Shown here: piece after piece, positions 26,517 through 36,900 of the stretch | Layout: each line of letters opens with the position of its first letter | Position numbering within the stretch: position 1 is the stretch's first letter | NCBI RefSeq assembly: GCF_009674685.1 | Contig: NZ_WKJI01000001.1 | Location: 186,001 to 250,000, forward strand | DNA from: Pedobacter puniceum | Lineage (GTDB): Bacteria; Bacteroidota; Bacteroidia; Sphingobacteriales; Sphingobacteriaceae | DNA: 64,000 bases | Direction: 5' to 3' | Program-made: the position numbers and the translations under genes | Notes under the pieces: generated by a model | The model's database searches: none | What the model was told of the DNA's origin: nothing | What the model saw: the letters and a program-made list of their open reading frames with translations, nothing else

Positions 26517-27731
26517 ATGAGAAAATATATACTATTTTTTATGCTATCGGCTATAGCTAAGATTACTTTAGCGCAGGTTCCAAATATTTATATAACAGAG
26601 TATTTTGATGGAAGTAGTTCGCAAAATGCAATTGAAATTATCAATGCCTCTGGTGCAGCAGTAGATCTTTCTAAAATTAGAATTAGAAGTTACTATAATG
26701 GCTCCACCACATCCGCAACAGCTTCTACTACTTCTATTGCAGATGACGGAACTACATCTCAAATCCCTGCAGGAGGTCTTTTTGTCTATTATTTTACTGG
26801 TACTAATGGCTTTTTAACAAGCGAGGTAGCTACAAATTTGCCAAATGCCACAGCTTCTAAAAGAGCTGGTTTATCTACAGGCGGTGCACTTGGTTTTGGT
26901 GGAGATGATGCTGTAGAGCTAGAATATAATACTACTGGTACCACTTGGGAAAGAGTAGATTTAATAGGTTGTATAGGTGAAGACCCAGGTACCTCTTGGA
27001 GTAAAACTGTTAATGGTGTTTTTATATCAACTGCTAGCCGTTCTTTATACCGTAAGTTAAGTGTAACTACAGGTGTAAAAGTCAATCCGGCGATAGGCAC
27101 ATTTGATATTTCATTGGAGTGGGGGCTTAACTATGGAGCTGCACCCGTTGCTCCTTATACTTCTTTAGGTGTACTAGGAGAAACTTTACCAGTAGAGCTT
27201 GATAAATTTGAAGCAAAAGCTGGTACAGATGGTAATTATTTAAGTTGGGTAACTTTATCAGAGCAAAACAACTCCTATTTTGAAATCTCTAGCGCTAAAG
27301 ACGGTAAAAGTTTTAATCCAATTGCTAAAATAAACGGAGCTATTAATTCTTCATCTTTAAAACGTTATGATTTTACAGATAAAAATGCTTCTCCAGGTGT
27401 AACATATTATATTTTAAAACAGGTTGATTTAGATGGAGTATCTAAAATATATGGTCCCATTTATGTAAATAATGCCCTTAATGGTGCTGTTTCCGATATT
27501 AAAATTATTCCTAGCCAAGAACAAGTAAAGCTTCATATATCTGCTTTGCAAAAAGAAGAAGTAAGCGTTAAAATATTTAGTATCCAAGGCCAAAATATTT
27601 TTACAAAAAGGGTTTTGCTAAATAATGGATATAATGAAACTGTTCTTCCATTATCATTAAATAAGGGTATATACCTATTAACGTTAGAAGGTAGCCACAC
27701 ACGTTATGGTGGTAAATTTTTGATGAATTAA
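26517..27731 (+). CDS. Secreted lamin-tail-like protein with T9SS type A sorting domain
   Basis: A signal peptide (to about LAQ) precedes a lamin-tail-like domain (about 20-215; ITEYFDGSSSQNAIEIIN, LGFGGDDAVELEY, ERVDLIGCIGEDP). A linker domain follows, beginning LPVELDKFEAKAGTDGNYLSWVTLSEQNNSYFEIS, and the C-terminal sorting domain comes last (about 325-404; VSVKIFSIQGQNIF, KGIYLLTLEG, GGKFLMN). The last two parts are the standard ending of proteins secreted by the type IX system and then anchored or released at the surface. The upstream gene is its shorter paralogue. Function is unknown; adhesion or a role in glycan contact would be inference. Confidence 0.85.
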   Translation: MRKYILFFMLSAIAKITLAQVPNIYITEYFDGSSSQNAIEIINASGAAVDLSKIRIRSYYNGSTTSATASTTSIADDGTTSQIPAGGLFVYYFTGTNGFLTSEVATNLPNATASKRAGLSTGGALGFGGDDAVELEYNTTGTTWERVDLIGCIGEDPGTSWSKTVNGVFISTASRSLYRKLSVTTGVKVNPAIGTFDISLEWGLNYGAAPVAPYTSLGVLGETLPVELDKFEAKAGTDGNYLSWVTLSEQNNSYFEISSAKDGKSFNPIAKINGAINSSSLKRYDFTDKNASPGVTYYILKQVDLDGVSKIYGPIYVNNALNGAVSDIKIIPSQEQVKLHISALQKEEVSVKIFSIQGQNIFTKRVLLNNGYNETVLPLSLNKGIYLLTLEGSHTRYGGKFLMN

Positions 27732-27774
27732 AGTTAGTGCTCTCCTCATTTATTCACCTAAAATTTTAAATCAA

Positions 27775-30486
27775 ATGAAACTAAGAATTTTCTTCGGATT
27801 GCTGTTTTGTTTTTGGGTTAATGTCTTATTTGCCCAAACAGAAACTCCCGCTTTTACTGAGTTTAAAACTCAAAGCTCAACAAATATTTTACCCGATTTT
27901 TCTTTTGCAGGTTATCATCATGGAGAAAAGAGAATACCTCGGGTAAATTTCCCTGTTTTTGATGTAACGGCTTATGGTGCCATTGCAGATGATACTGTTT
28001 CAGATAAAACAGCAATACAAAATGCTATCAACGCGGCAGCTTCAACTAATCAGCCTGCTATTGTGTTTTTTCCAAAAGGAAAATTTATCATAGCTTCTGC
28101 TACAGATGATAAATACACTCCTATTAAAGTTAATGCTTCAAACATTGTATTAAGAGGTAGTGGTTCTGGTCCAGGAGGTACAGAATTATTTATGAAAACA
28201 TTTAATGTTCCGCAAGTTGTAGGCTCTAATCCTCCGGCTCCAGATACTTTAAATAACCAATGGAAAATTAATCCTGGTATTTTTCTGGGATATGATGATG
28301 GAACAAATGCCGAGACTTTTATCACCAATACCACAGCAGCATCTGCCAAAGGTAGCTTTACTATTACGGTTTCTAATGCTTCATCTTCTTTACTACAACC
28401 TGGTAAATGGGTTTTATTAACTTATTTTGATAATGATATTAATGCTATTAATGCAGAGCTTACACCTCATACTAAACAAAGCTCAATGACAAATCTTACG
28501 GCGTTAAGAATTAGCGTGTATCATCAAATTGTTGCAGTATCTGGTAATCAGATAACTTTTAAAGAACCCTTAATTTATGATATATCTGCATCTAAAAGTT
28601 GGTCTGTTAGAAAAGCTAATTACATAGAAGAAGTAGGTGTAGAAGATATTGCTTTTAGTGGAAATTGGAAAAGAACATTTTCCCATCATCGTACTTGGCA
28701 AGATGATTCTGGTTGGGTAATTTTTGATTTGAACAGAATAACAAATTCTTGGATATCTAACTGTGTTTTCAAAGATGTCAACAGAATTGGAATTACGAAA
28801 AATTCTGGATGTGTATCTTTTATTAATAATAAGCTTATTGGAAATGCTGGGCATGAAGCTTTTTCTTCAGGCGGTAGCTGGACATTAATAGGTAATAACA
28901 CTGATGAAACTTATAAAGGAACTGTGTTATCTGGTCAGCAGCATTCTTATGGTATGGTAGAAAGATCCGTAGGAGCAGTTCTGTGGCGTAATACCTTTCC
29001 TGCAGCAACAGGTTTTGAGTGCCACGCTGGGCAACCCCGTAATTCGTTACTAGATGTAAACAAAGGAGGATTATATTACAATAAGGTTGGTGGGGCCGCA
29101 GAGAATTTGCCTCATCATATGCAAAATCTTGTACTTTGGAACTATAATAGAACAAACTCAAATTCTAGTGCTGCTCCAACCTCTAATTTTAGTTTCTGGA
29201 ATCCTGATAATAGTGTGAATTTCAAATCAGCACCTGTAACCATTATAGGTTTAAACGGTGTAGCAACAACATTTGTATCTAATACGGTTAAAAGGTTAGA
29301 ATCAAACGGAACCAAAGTTTTTCCAGAATCTTTATATGAAGCACAATTAAAATTAAGATTAGGTTATCAACCAGGATGGTTAAATGAACTTTATCAAACT
29401 AACTTAAACCAAGTTTTGGTTTATGATAAAAGTAATTTTAACGGTATAGTAGTAAACCTTTCAGAAGGTAATTATTTACAAGCAGACTTAGCAGCGCTAG
29501 GATTGTTAAATGATTCTATTTCATCTGTTAAAATACCTTTAGGATATAGTATAGAACTATACGTAGGAGACAATTTAAGCGGTACTTCTTTTGTTTATAC
29601 TGGTGAAGCAAATGTTTCGGTGCTAGATGTATCAATCTTAAAGCAAGTATCATCATTAAAAATAAGTAGGGTTGCTATAGGTTACGATGAATTGAATGGT
29701 TTAGGAACTGTTAAAATGAGTTTTTTACCCGGAAATTATAGTTCTTTTCCATCAGGTTTTGATAATAAATTTTCCTCATTTTATATCCCCTCAGGGTATA
29801 AATTAACCATATTTTCAAACGCTAATTTTTCAGGTAATAGTCAAATTATTGATGGAAATAACAGTCATGTTAATTTGAATTCTCAACTCAGTAACTGGGC
29901 TAGTTCGTTAAGATTAGAACCCATTGCTACACAGCAAGCCTTACCGGTAACTCTAAACAAATTTGAAGTAAAAACTTTAGGTGATATGAATGTGCTAAGC
30001 TGGACTACTTCAGCAGAGCCAAATCACTCTCATTTTGATGTTTTAAGATATGATGATTTTAAAAGAGAAACTTTCTTAAAAAGGATAGAGAGCGATAACA
30101 GACCAGAAGACAATAAGGAATATTTTTATCTTGATAAACAACCATTAAAAGGAAATAATTACTACGTCCTGAAACAGGTAGATTTTGATGGAAAATTTAA
30201 GCTTTATGGACCAAAAGTAACAGAAAATGCTTTACAAGATATAGATAGATTAAGTGCGTATGTTAATGGCGATAATTTAATTATAAAAATTAATGCCTCT
30301 TCTCATTTAAATAAGCAAGCTACCTTAGCTCTTTTCGATATTGGCGGAAAAAGGCTTTATGAAGAATCACTTCAAATGAGGGAAGTTTTAAATCAGGTAG
30401 TTATCAAAAAGCCAGTTGCAGGTTTATATTTTGTAATGGTTAACGGGCAAGGTTTTAAAGACTATCAAAAGGTTTTGATAAACTAG
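27775..30486 (+). CDS. T9SS-exported beta-helix protein with crystallin-like domains
   Basis: This is a 903-residue multidomain secreted protein. After a signal peptide (to LFAQ), a pectate-lyase-3-like right-handed beta-helix starts at about 60 (FDVTAYGAIADDTVSDKTAIQNAI) and runs to about 530. Two beta/gamma-crystallin-like segments follow (about 548-630, YDKSNFNGIVVNLSEGNY; and 640-715, FSNANFSGNSQIIDG). A linker beginning LPVTLNKFEVK (about 721) and a T9SS sorting domain (ATLALFDIGGKRLY, VAGLYFVMVNGQ, YQKVLIN) end the chain. The beta-helix fold hosts lyases and hydrolases of acidic polysaccharides, so an extracellular glycan-active role is plausible next to the PUL. I cannot identify catalytic residues with confidence. 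Confidence 0.83.
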   Translation: MKLRIFFGLLFCFWVNVLFAQTETPAFTEFKTQSSTNILPDFSFAGYHHGEKRIPRVNFPVFDVTAYGAIADDTVSDKTAIQNAINAAASTNQPAIVFFPKGKFIIASATDDKYTPIKVNASNIVLRGSGSGPGGTELFMKTFNVPQVVGSNPPAPDTLNNQWKINPGIFLGYDDGTNAETFITNTTAASAKGSFTITVSNASSSLLQPGKWVLLTYFDNDINAINAELTPHTKQSSMTNLTALRISVYHQIVAVSGNQITFKEPLIYDISASKSWSVRKANYIEEVGVEDIAFSGNWKRTFSHHRTWQDDSGWVIFDLNRITNSWISNCVFKDVNRIGITKNSGCVSFINNKLIGNAGHEAFSSGGSWTLIGNNTDETYKGTVLSGQQHSYGMVERSVGAVLWRNTFPAATGFECHAGQPRNSLLDVNKGGLYYNKVGGAAENLPHHMQNLVLWNYNRTNSNSSAAPTSNFSFWNPDNSVNFKSAPVTIIGLNGVATTFVSNTVKRLESNGTKVFPESLYEAQLKLRLGYQPGWLNELYQTNLNQVLVYDKSNFNGIVVNLSEGNYLQADLAALGLLNDSISSVKIPLGYSIELYVGDNLSGTSFVYTGEANVSVLDVSILKQVSSLKISRVAIGYDELNGLGTVKMSFLPGNYSSFPSGFDNKFSSFYIPSGYKLTIFSNANFSGNSQIIDGNNSHVNLNSQLSNWASSLRLEPIATQQALPVTLNKFEVKTLGDMNVLSWTTSAEPNHSHFDVLRYDDFKRETFLKRIESDNRPEDNKEYFYLDKQPLKGNNYYVLKQVDFDGKFKLYGPKVTENALQDIDRLSAYVNGDNLIIKINASSHLNKQATLALFDIGGKRLYEESLQMREVLNQVVIKKPVAGLYFVMVNGQGFKDYQKVLIN

Positions 30487-30538
30487 ATTTTAATTTATTA
30501 AATAATTAAGATTGATAGCTTAATAAAAGCTTGAAATC

Positions 30539-30568
30539 AAAAAAGCCACTTTTAAAGTGGCTTTTTTT
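30539..30568. terminator. Bidirectional terminator between the T9SS gene and tRNA-Met
   Basis: GCCACTT/AAGTGGC stem (30545-30551 with 30555-30561) flanked by six A and seven T. It can stop the plus-strand T9SS gene transcript and, read on the minus strand, the tRNA transcript that ends at 30573. Confidence 0.82.
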
Positions 30569-30572
30569 GTTG

Positions 30573-30649
30573 TGGTAGCGGGGAGCAGGATCGAACTGCC
30601 GACCTCAGGGTTATGAATCCTGCGCTCTAACCATCTGAGCTACCCCGCC
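30573..30649 (-). tRNA. tRNA-Met (anticodon CAT), probably elongator
   Basis: A 77-nt cloverleaf on the minus strand with encoded CCA end, D-arm GCTC...GAGC, anticodon loop TTCATAA and T-loop TTCGATC. The acceptor closes with a G1-T72 wobble. The anticodon stem CAGGA/CCCTG has an A-C mismatch next to the loop. It lacks the three G-C pairs and the 1-72 mismatch of initiator tRNA, so elongator Met is likely. An Ile2 tRNA (lysidine-modified CAT) cannot be fully excluded from sequence. Confidence 0.93.
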
Positions 30650-30676
30650 AAATGATGGTCTTTTTTAAAAGGTTTG

Positions 30677-30684
30677 CAAATATA
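30677..30684 (-). promoter_or_regulatory. Candidate -7 box of the tRNA-Met gene
   Basis: On the minus strand the bases read TATATTTG, an exact match to TAnnTTTG, 28 bases upstream of the tRNA 5' end. Confidence 0.5.
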
Positions 30685-30764
30685 AAGTAAAATACCTTTC
30701 TTTAGAAAAGTTTGTGAAAAAAACTTTAATATATTTTTACCCTAGCAATTTATAAATCTTATAC

Positions 30765-31148
30765 ATGGCTGATAAAGTTAAGTTTACATTAGAATACGAG
30801 ATTAAATGCTCACCAAAAATTTTATATAGTTTCATAAGCGAACCTAATGGTTTATCGCAATGGTTTGCTGATGATGTGTTCATAAAGGACCATGTGTATA
30901 CTTTTGTTTGGGATGATGGGGAAGAGCAAAAAGCTAAAATGCTTTCTTCTAAAGAGGCTAAATCAGTAAAATTTGCCTGGATAGATGATGAACCCTATAC
31001 TTTTTTTGAGTTAGAAATTATCAAAGATGAGTTAACCAATGATGTAGCCTTGGTTATCACAGATTTTGCACTCCAAGAAAATCTAAAAGACCGTCAATTA
31101 ATCTGGAATATCCAAATAGAAAACCTTTTAAGTGTAATAGGCGCCTGA
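30765..31148 (+). CDS. START-like/SRPBCC domain protein
   Basis: A cytosolic protein of 127 residues. MADKVKFTLEYEIKCSPKILYSFISEPNGLSQWFADDV, followed by FVWDDGEEQKAKML and KFAWIDDEPYTFFELEI, is the START-like (AHSA1/SRPBCC) helix-grip pattern common in Bacteroidota. The ligand is unknown. It lies 19 bases before the lptF/G-type gene, which may be co-transcribed or start from its own promoter in the gap. Confidence 0.85.
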   Translation: MADKVKFTLEYEIKCSPKILYSFISEPNGLSQWFADDVFIKDHVYTFVWDDGEEQKAKMLSSKEAKSVKFAWIDDEPYTFFELEIIKDELTNDVALVITDFALQENLKDRQLIWNIQIENLLSVIGA

Positions 31149-31155
31149 TTTTTGC

Positions 31156-31163
31156 TACTTTTG
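31156..31163 (+). promoter_or_regulatory. Candidate -7 box directly before the LptF/LptG gene
   Basis: TACTTTTG is an exact TAnnTTTG match ending 4 bases before the GTG start at 31168. If used, the transcript would be leaderless or nearly so. Confidence 0.35.
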
Positions 31164-31167
31164 CAAA

Positions 31168-32610
31168 GTGAAAAAGGTACACCTACTCATAATTAAAGCT
31201 TTTATTAGGCCTTTTATCGTCACATTTTTTATTGTGATGTTTGTGCTATTGATGCTTTTTCTATTTAAATATATTGATGATTTAATAGGTAAAGGTTTCG
31301 AATGGTATGTAATTCTACAGCTACTTATGTATGCCGCAGCTACCAATGTGGCTATGGCACTACCTTTAGCTGTTTTGCTATCCTCCATCATGACTTTTGG
31401 TAACCTTGGAGAAAATTATGAATTGGTTGCCATAAAATCAGCAGGTATTTCTTTACAAAAAGCTATGGCACCATTGGTAGCTATGGTTGTTGGGCTTAGC
31501 ATAGCTGCTTTCCTTTTTTCTGATTTTATGTTGCCAGTAGCGAATCTAAAAATGGGTTCTTTGCTTTATGATGTCAGAAATCAAAAGGCAGCTTTTTTAA
31601 TAGAAGAAGGTATTTTTAATAATAGCATACCAGGATATTCTATCCGTGTTAAACAAAAACTTCAAACAGATAGTGGCGATGTTTTAAAAGATATTGTGAT
31701 TTACGACCAATCTAAAGGCACAGGAAACACCAATGTTTTGATGGCGAACGAAGGAGAGATGTATAAAACTGAGGATAAAAAGTTCCTGATTTTAAAATTA
31801 AAAGACGGTGTACGCTATGAAGAGAGCAATGGAAAAGGCTATGACCCCAGAGAGCGTTTAACACGTTTCAATTTTAAGGAGACAGAGCAGCGTTTTGATT
31901 TATCATCATTTAACTTCAAAAGGGAAGATGAAAATTTGTTTAAAAACAACTTCCAAATGATGAATTTAAAAGAATTAGATTCTGCGGAGAAAGATACCCG
32001 AGTAAGGTACGATAGCATCAGAATGGTAGGTGCAAAATCCTTAGAATCTTATTATAAAATATTTTATGGCACTGCCAAGTATAACACAGCGGTTGGTAAA
32101 TCGGGTTTAAACTTTAAAAAAGATGGCGTTTTTGCAGGTTTAGACAGTACACAATATGCTTCTGCTGTAACATCTGCTTTAGATAATGTAAGATATGCTA
32201 AAGATGGTTTAGAACCTCATATATTTCAAGCAGATGAATTTATGAAAACTATCAGGAGGTATTTGGTAGAATACAATCGTAAGTTTACCCTCTCTGTTTC
32301 TTGTTTAGTACTTTTCTTCATTGGCGCTCCATTAGGTGCAATTATTAGAAAAGGAGGTTTAGGTTTACCTGTAGTGGTTTCAGTAATTTTCTTTTTAATT
32401 TATCATATCATCAGTACGGTTGGTGAAAAATCGGTAAAAGAGGGCGGACTTTCTCCGGTTGTTGGAATGTGGATTGCCATAATTGTACTTACACCTCTTG
32501 GTTTATTTCTTACCTATAAAGCAACTGTAGATTCGGCCTTATTTGATGCAGATTTCTACAAAAACTTTTTTAAAAGATTTTTTAAGAAGAAAGAAAAAAG
32601 TACCTTATAA
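31168..32610 (+). CDS. LptF/LptG-type lipopolysaccharide export permease (YjgP/YjgQ)
   Basis: This 480-residue inner-membrane permease of the Lpt ABC exporter extracts LPS from the inner membrane for transfer to the periplasmic bridge. Its family layout is three N-terminal membrane helices (about 10-120, including ALPLAVLLSSIMTFGNLGENYELVAIKSAGIS, a typical YjgP/YjgQ segment), a periplasmic beta-jellyroll-like region and three C-terminal helices (from about 375: FTLSVSCLVLFFIGAPLGAIIRKGGLG). The start codon is GTG, and no ATG alternative would preserve the first helix. A terminal Lys/Phe-rich tail faces the cytosol. Whether it is the F or G subunit cannot be decided here. Confidence 0.93.
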   Translation: MKKVHLLIIKAFIRPFIVTFFIVMFVLLMLFLFKYIDDLIGKGFEWYVILQLLMYAAATNVAMALPLAVLLSSIMTFGNLGENYELVAIKSAGISLQKAMAPLVAMVVGLSIAAFLFSDFMLPVANLKMGSLLYDVRNQKAAFLIEEGIFNNSIPGYSIRVKQKLQTDSGDVLKDIVIYDQSKGTGNTNVLMANEGEMYKTEDKKFLILKLKDGVRYEESNGKGYDPRERLTRFNFKETEQRFDLSSFNFKREDENLFKNNFQMMNLKELDSAEKDTRVRYDSIRMVGAKSLESYYKIFYGTAKYNTAVGKSGLNFKKDGVFAGLDSTQYASAVTSALDNVRYAKDGLEPHIFQADEFMKTIRRYLVEYNRKFTLSVSCLVLFFIGAPLGAIIRKGGLGLPVVVSVIFFLIYHIISTVGEKSVKEGGLSPVVGMWIAIIVLTPLGLFLTYKATVDSALFDADFYKNFFKRFFKKKEKSTL

Positions 32611-32741
32611 TTATTGCATAGGCCTGACTTTACAATGAGTTAAAAATCAAAAGGCGTATTAAAAATCATTAAATTTGTCTGTATCAAAAACTAAAATGAG
32701 TAGCCAATTTGTTTACGTTTTAGATATTTAAATAATAAAAC

Positions 32742-33947
32742 ATGCTTAATACAATAGAAGAAGCAATTGAGGATATTAAAGCGGGTAAAATTATCATAGT
32801 TGTAGATGATGAAGACCGCGAAAATGAGGGTGATTTTTTAACAGCTGCTCGTAACGCCACACCAGAAGTTATCAACTTTATGGCTAAGCATGGAAGAGGT
32901 TTAATTTGTGCCCCCATCACTACAGACAGAAGTAGAGAGTTAAATTTAGATTTGATGGTGGGTAAAAATACTGCCACTTACGAAACCAATTTTACTGTTT
33001 CTATAGATTTAATTGGTCATGGTTGTACTACTGGTATCTCAGCATCAGACCGTTCTAAAACCATTATGGCACTTATAGATCCTAAAATTAAAGCAGAGGA
33101 TTTAGGCAGACCAGGCCATATTTTTCCTTTAATTTCTAAAAATGGCGGTGTTATTAGAAGAGCCGGACATACAGAAGCTGCTGTTGATTTAGCAGAATTA
33201 GCTGGCTTTGAACCTGCCGGAGTGATTTGCGAAATCATGAACGAAGAAGGAGAAATGGCTCGTTTACCAGAACTGCTAGAAATGGCAAAAAAACTGGATA
33301 TGAAGATTGTTTCTATTCAGGATTTAATTACCTATCGTTTAAGAACAGAATCGCTAATTAAGAAAGAAGTTTCTGTAAAATTACCAACCGAGTGGGGCGA
33401 TTTTGAAATGGTTGCTTTTACACAGGTAAACACCGGAGAAAACCATTTAGCTCTCGTAAAAGGTAGTTGGGAAGAAGATGAACCTATCTTGGTAAGAGTC
33501 CATAGTTCTTGTATAACAGGAGATATTTTTGGCTCTTGCCGATGCGATTGTGGTCCGCAGTTACATAAAGCCATGGAGATGATAGAGAAAGAAGGGAAAG
33601 GCTTAATTGTTTATATGAACCAAGAAGGTAGAGGAATTGGTTTAGTAAACAAACTAAAGAGCTATAACCTTCAAGAAAATGGGATGGATACTTTTGAAGC
33701 CAACATAGCTTTAGGTTTTGGTATGGATGAGAGAGATTATGGAGTTGGAGCTCAGATTATTAGAAGCTTAGGCGTTAGAAAGATGAAATTAATGTCTAAC
33801 AACCCTACAAAAAGAGCTGGTTTAATAGGTTATGGTTTAGAAGTAGTTGATAATGTGCCTATAGAAATTGAATCTAACAAGCATAACGAACTTTATTTAA
33901 AAGCTAAAAGAGATAAAATGGGGCATACCATTATGAAAGAAAGATAA
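32742..33947 (+). CDS. ribBA: Bifunctional DHBP synthase/GTP cyclohydrolase II
   Basis: Catalyses the two entry steps of riboflavin synthesis. The N-terminal RibB domain (about 1-200) makes 3,4-dihydroxy-2-butanone 4-phosphate from ribulose 5-phosphate and shows [23 protein letters not shown] and [10 protein letters not shown]. The C-terminal RibA domain (about 205-400) opens GTP and shows the Zn site in [17 protein letters not shown], plus NQEGRGIGL and GVGAQI. The length (401) is usual for the fusion. The 131-base upstream gap was checked by eye for an FMN riboswitch and none is seen. Confidence 0.97.
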   Translation: MLNTIEEAIEDIKAGKIIIVVDDEDRENEGDFLTAARNATPEVINFMAKHGRGLICAPITTDRSRELNLDLMVGKNTATYETNFTVSIDLIGHGCTTGISASDRSKTIMALIDPKIKAEDLGRPGHIFPLISKNGGVIRRAGHTEAAVDLAELAGFEPAGVICEIMNEEGEMARLPELLEMAKKLDMKIVSIQDLITYRLRTESLIKKEVSVKLPTEWGDFEMVAFTQVNTGENHLALVKGSWEEDEPILVRVHSSCITGDIFGSCRCDCGPQLHKAMEMIEKEGKGLIVYMNQEGRGIGLVNKLKSYNLQENGMDTFEANIALGFGMDERDYGVGAQIIRSLGVRKMKLMSNNPTKRAGLIGYGLEVVDNVPIEIESNKHNELYLKAKRDKMGHTIMKER

Positions 33948-33975
33948 TTTAGATTGAAAGAGGAAGGTTAAGAAA

Positions 33976-36900
33976 TTAATTTTCCTCTTCTTCTTTTGGG
34001 GTAACTATAATAGGTTTGCTAAGTGTTTTTCTTCTGTCCTCAGCATTTTCCTTGCTTTCTGCTTCTCGTTTTCCTCTGGCAAAAGTATTTCTAATAAATT
34101 CTTTAAATGTATCGTATTCTTGGGTATAAACCAATCCAAAGCCGTTTACATATAAATCTGTATTCAAGTTAAATAAATCCTGATTGGTTGGCCTCTGGAA
34201 AGATTTAGCTACAAAGCTTCCATCCTTATTAATATTAAAAGACATTTCCACATCTCTGGTTAAATCATTCAAATTAGAATTTAACAAGTTGTTGTTTAAC
34301 ACGTCATTAGAGTATCTGTTATTAACGAAGTTTCCTGTAATTCTTAACCTGTTATTGAAAAAGCTATAACTACCACCAATTTCATTTTGTGAACGTACGT
34401 TAATATCTAAGTTTTTAATATTTAAAGATTGGGAGATGATATTATTGATTTTACTAAAAGCAAGCTCTAAACCAGATCCCAATAAATCATTATTAGTAAA
34501 GCCAATACCTGCACCAGAATTACCGTTAAAACTGTTTCTTACTACCAAGTTAATTACTTGTTGCGCTTCATTATCTTCGTTATCTAGATAGCCTTGTAAA
34601 CGTGTTTTAATATCTGTATTATTTGGGAAAGCTAAGTTGAAAGTAATATCAGGATTTAATAAAGAGCCTTTAAGCATCATCTCAGCCTCAGCTAAAACAC
34701 GTAAATTTCTTTGGTCATCCGGAAGGGTAGTTCCGGCAGCTTGGTAAAGTGGTAAAAGGCTAGTTCTGGTACTATAAACTGCATTTAAATTGATGTTTGC
34801 ATCGCTAGGGTCGCCAGTCCAGCGTATGGTACCACCTTTTCTAATGTCAAAGGTTTTATTAATAACGTTATTGGCCGTAAAATCAAATTTACCTTCGTTA
34901 ATGATATAATCACCAAACATTTCAAAATCACCTAAACTGGTAATTCTTAGTCTTAACTGCCCATCGCCTTTACCAGAGAGGTTTCCTACCTCGGTTAAAA
35001 TATTGGTTACAGAGCTTTGCCCTACTTCAAGCTCAAACTCCATGGTTAAACCATTAAAGAAGTTCTCTTTTTTAGTTTTATTTAATGAAGTGTCTTTTGC
35101 TACATAAGTAATAAAATCATTATTTCCTACGGTTGATGCATTGTTTAGCGGAATGGTAAATACAGTACCTTCTTCTGTTTTAGCTTTGATATTGATGTTC
35201 ATGGCATCTGTACGGCCTTTGAAAGTAAAAGTACCCGTTCCAAATGCAGTACCATAATAAATTCCATTATCCTTAGAGGTGGTGTTAAGTGCCATAAAAT
35301 TATTGGCTTTCACACTTATATCAAGCAATGGATTTGATGGATTTTTTAAATCTACACTGCCATTTGCTATGGCTTTATTTTTAAAAGCATCAACAATTTC
35401 TAAATCTTCTATTTGTATAAGGCTATTATCTATACTAACATCGTCATTAATGGTATAAGCTGTTTTTAGATAATTAACCATAAACCCGGCATTAATTAAC
35501 TTCACATCTCCATCAATTTGTGGATTGCTAAACTTGCCGGTGATTTTTAAATCTGATGATATATTTCCTTTAAGTTTGGTGATTAAGCTTTTCACAAAGG
35601 GTTCAAACAAAATAAGTTCTGTTTGGTCTAAGCTCATTACCAAGTCTAAGTTATTGGTCTCGCTTTTAAAATCGATAATGCCAGTAATGTCTGTGGTTTT
35701 CTTTTCGTTTTTTTCTACACTTGCTTTGATATTGATATTATTTTCTTCATTATCATAAGCAGAAGTCAAGTTTACAAATCCTATTTCTGTTCTGTTGTAA
35801 CGTAAAGAATCTACTGTAATATCTGCTCCAATATTGGGGTTGCCCAAAATGGCCGACATGTTAGCTGTACCATTCATCACACCTTTTAACTCTACTCCAA
35901 AGTTTTTGGTAAGCTGGCTCAAAGAAGACATTTGTAGATTTTCTATAACTACTTCTAATAAATCATCTTCTGAGGCTGATATAGCACCATTAACGGCTAC
36001 CAATTGGGTGCTGTTAGATAGCTCAAAACCTTCTATAATGGTTTTATTTTCTTCAAATTTAATACTGGCTTTATCTTCAACTTTCCATATCTGATTATCA
36101 ATAATAATATCAGATGGTAATACGCTAACTTTAGCTAAAGTATCACTACCAAATTCTACTAAACCGTACAAGTCTAACTGGTTAACAGCATCTTTATCAG
36201 ATAATTTAACGTTAAAAGTTAAGCTGTCACTCTTTAATGTATTCTGAAGAACAATGTTTTGAACAAATAAGCCATTTTCAGAAAACTCTACTTTATCTAA
36301 TGATAAAATAGCCTCAAAAGATTTAGGATTAGTATTTTGGTCGATAATCAAATTATTAAAAACCATATTGTTGTACTTAATGGTTTTTACATATCCGTTT
36401 AAATTAACCAAGTTGTTTTTTGAATCGAATTTTCCGTTAAAAACACCTCTTTCCGGAATTTTAAGTTGTGGAAAGAAGATATTAGAAACATAATCGAAAT
36501 TCTTTAAATCAATATTAAACTCAAAATTTTGATCTTTTGGAGGTACAATTTTAGTTTTTAAAGATGGGATATACTTTTTGATTACTGTTTTAAATGCCGA
36601 TGGTAGTGTTGCCAAATCATACTGACCTTTTATGCTGGCATCACCAATATCAGAACTAAGTGCGAGCAATCTATCTTTACCAATTCCTCTAGCTCTTAAA
36701 TAAACAGAATCTATTACAAAAGAACTGTCTTTTGTAGTGGCTTTAACTTGGCTAAGTTCTAAGTTTCCTTGTATATTATCTAAGCTGTTACCTGTAAAAT
36801 CTGTGGTAAAGTCTGCATCAATTTGTATGGTGTCTTTATAAAGGTTAAGCTTATGAAGATTTGCTTGTCTTATTTGAGCTTTGAATTTAAACTCGGGTAA

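Noticed and set aside
26789-27100. 103-codon minus-strand frame opposite the lamin-tail gene
   Set aside because: It is a shadow of a plus-strand gene with a signal peptide and clear domains, and has no promoter or protein pattern of its own.
30573-30649. Initiator tRNA-fMet
   Set aside because: The anticodon stem lacks the three consecutive G-C pairs and position 1-72 is a G-T wobble, not the initiator mismatch.
32611-32741. FMN riboswitch before ribBA
   Set aside because: The gap is short and AT-rich, and the conserved purine-rich FMN aptamer blocks are not visible.
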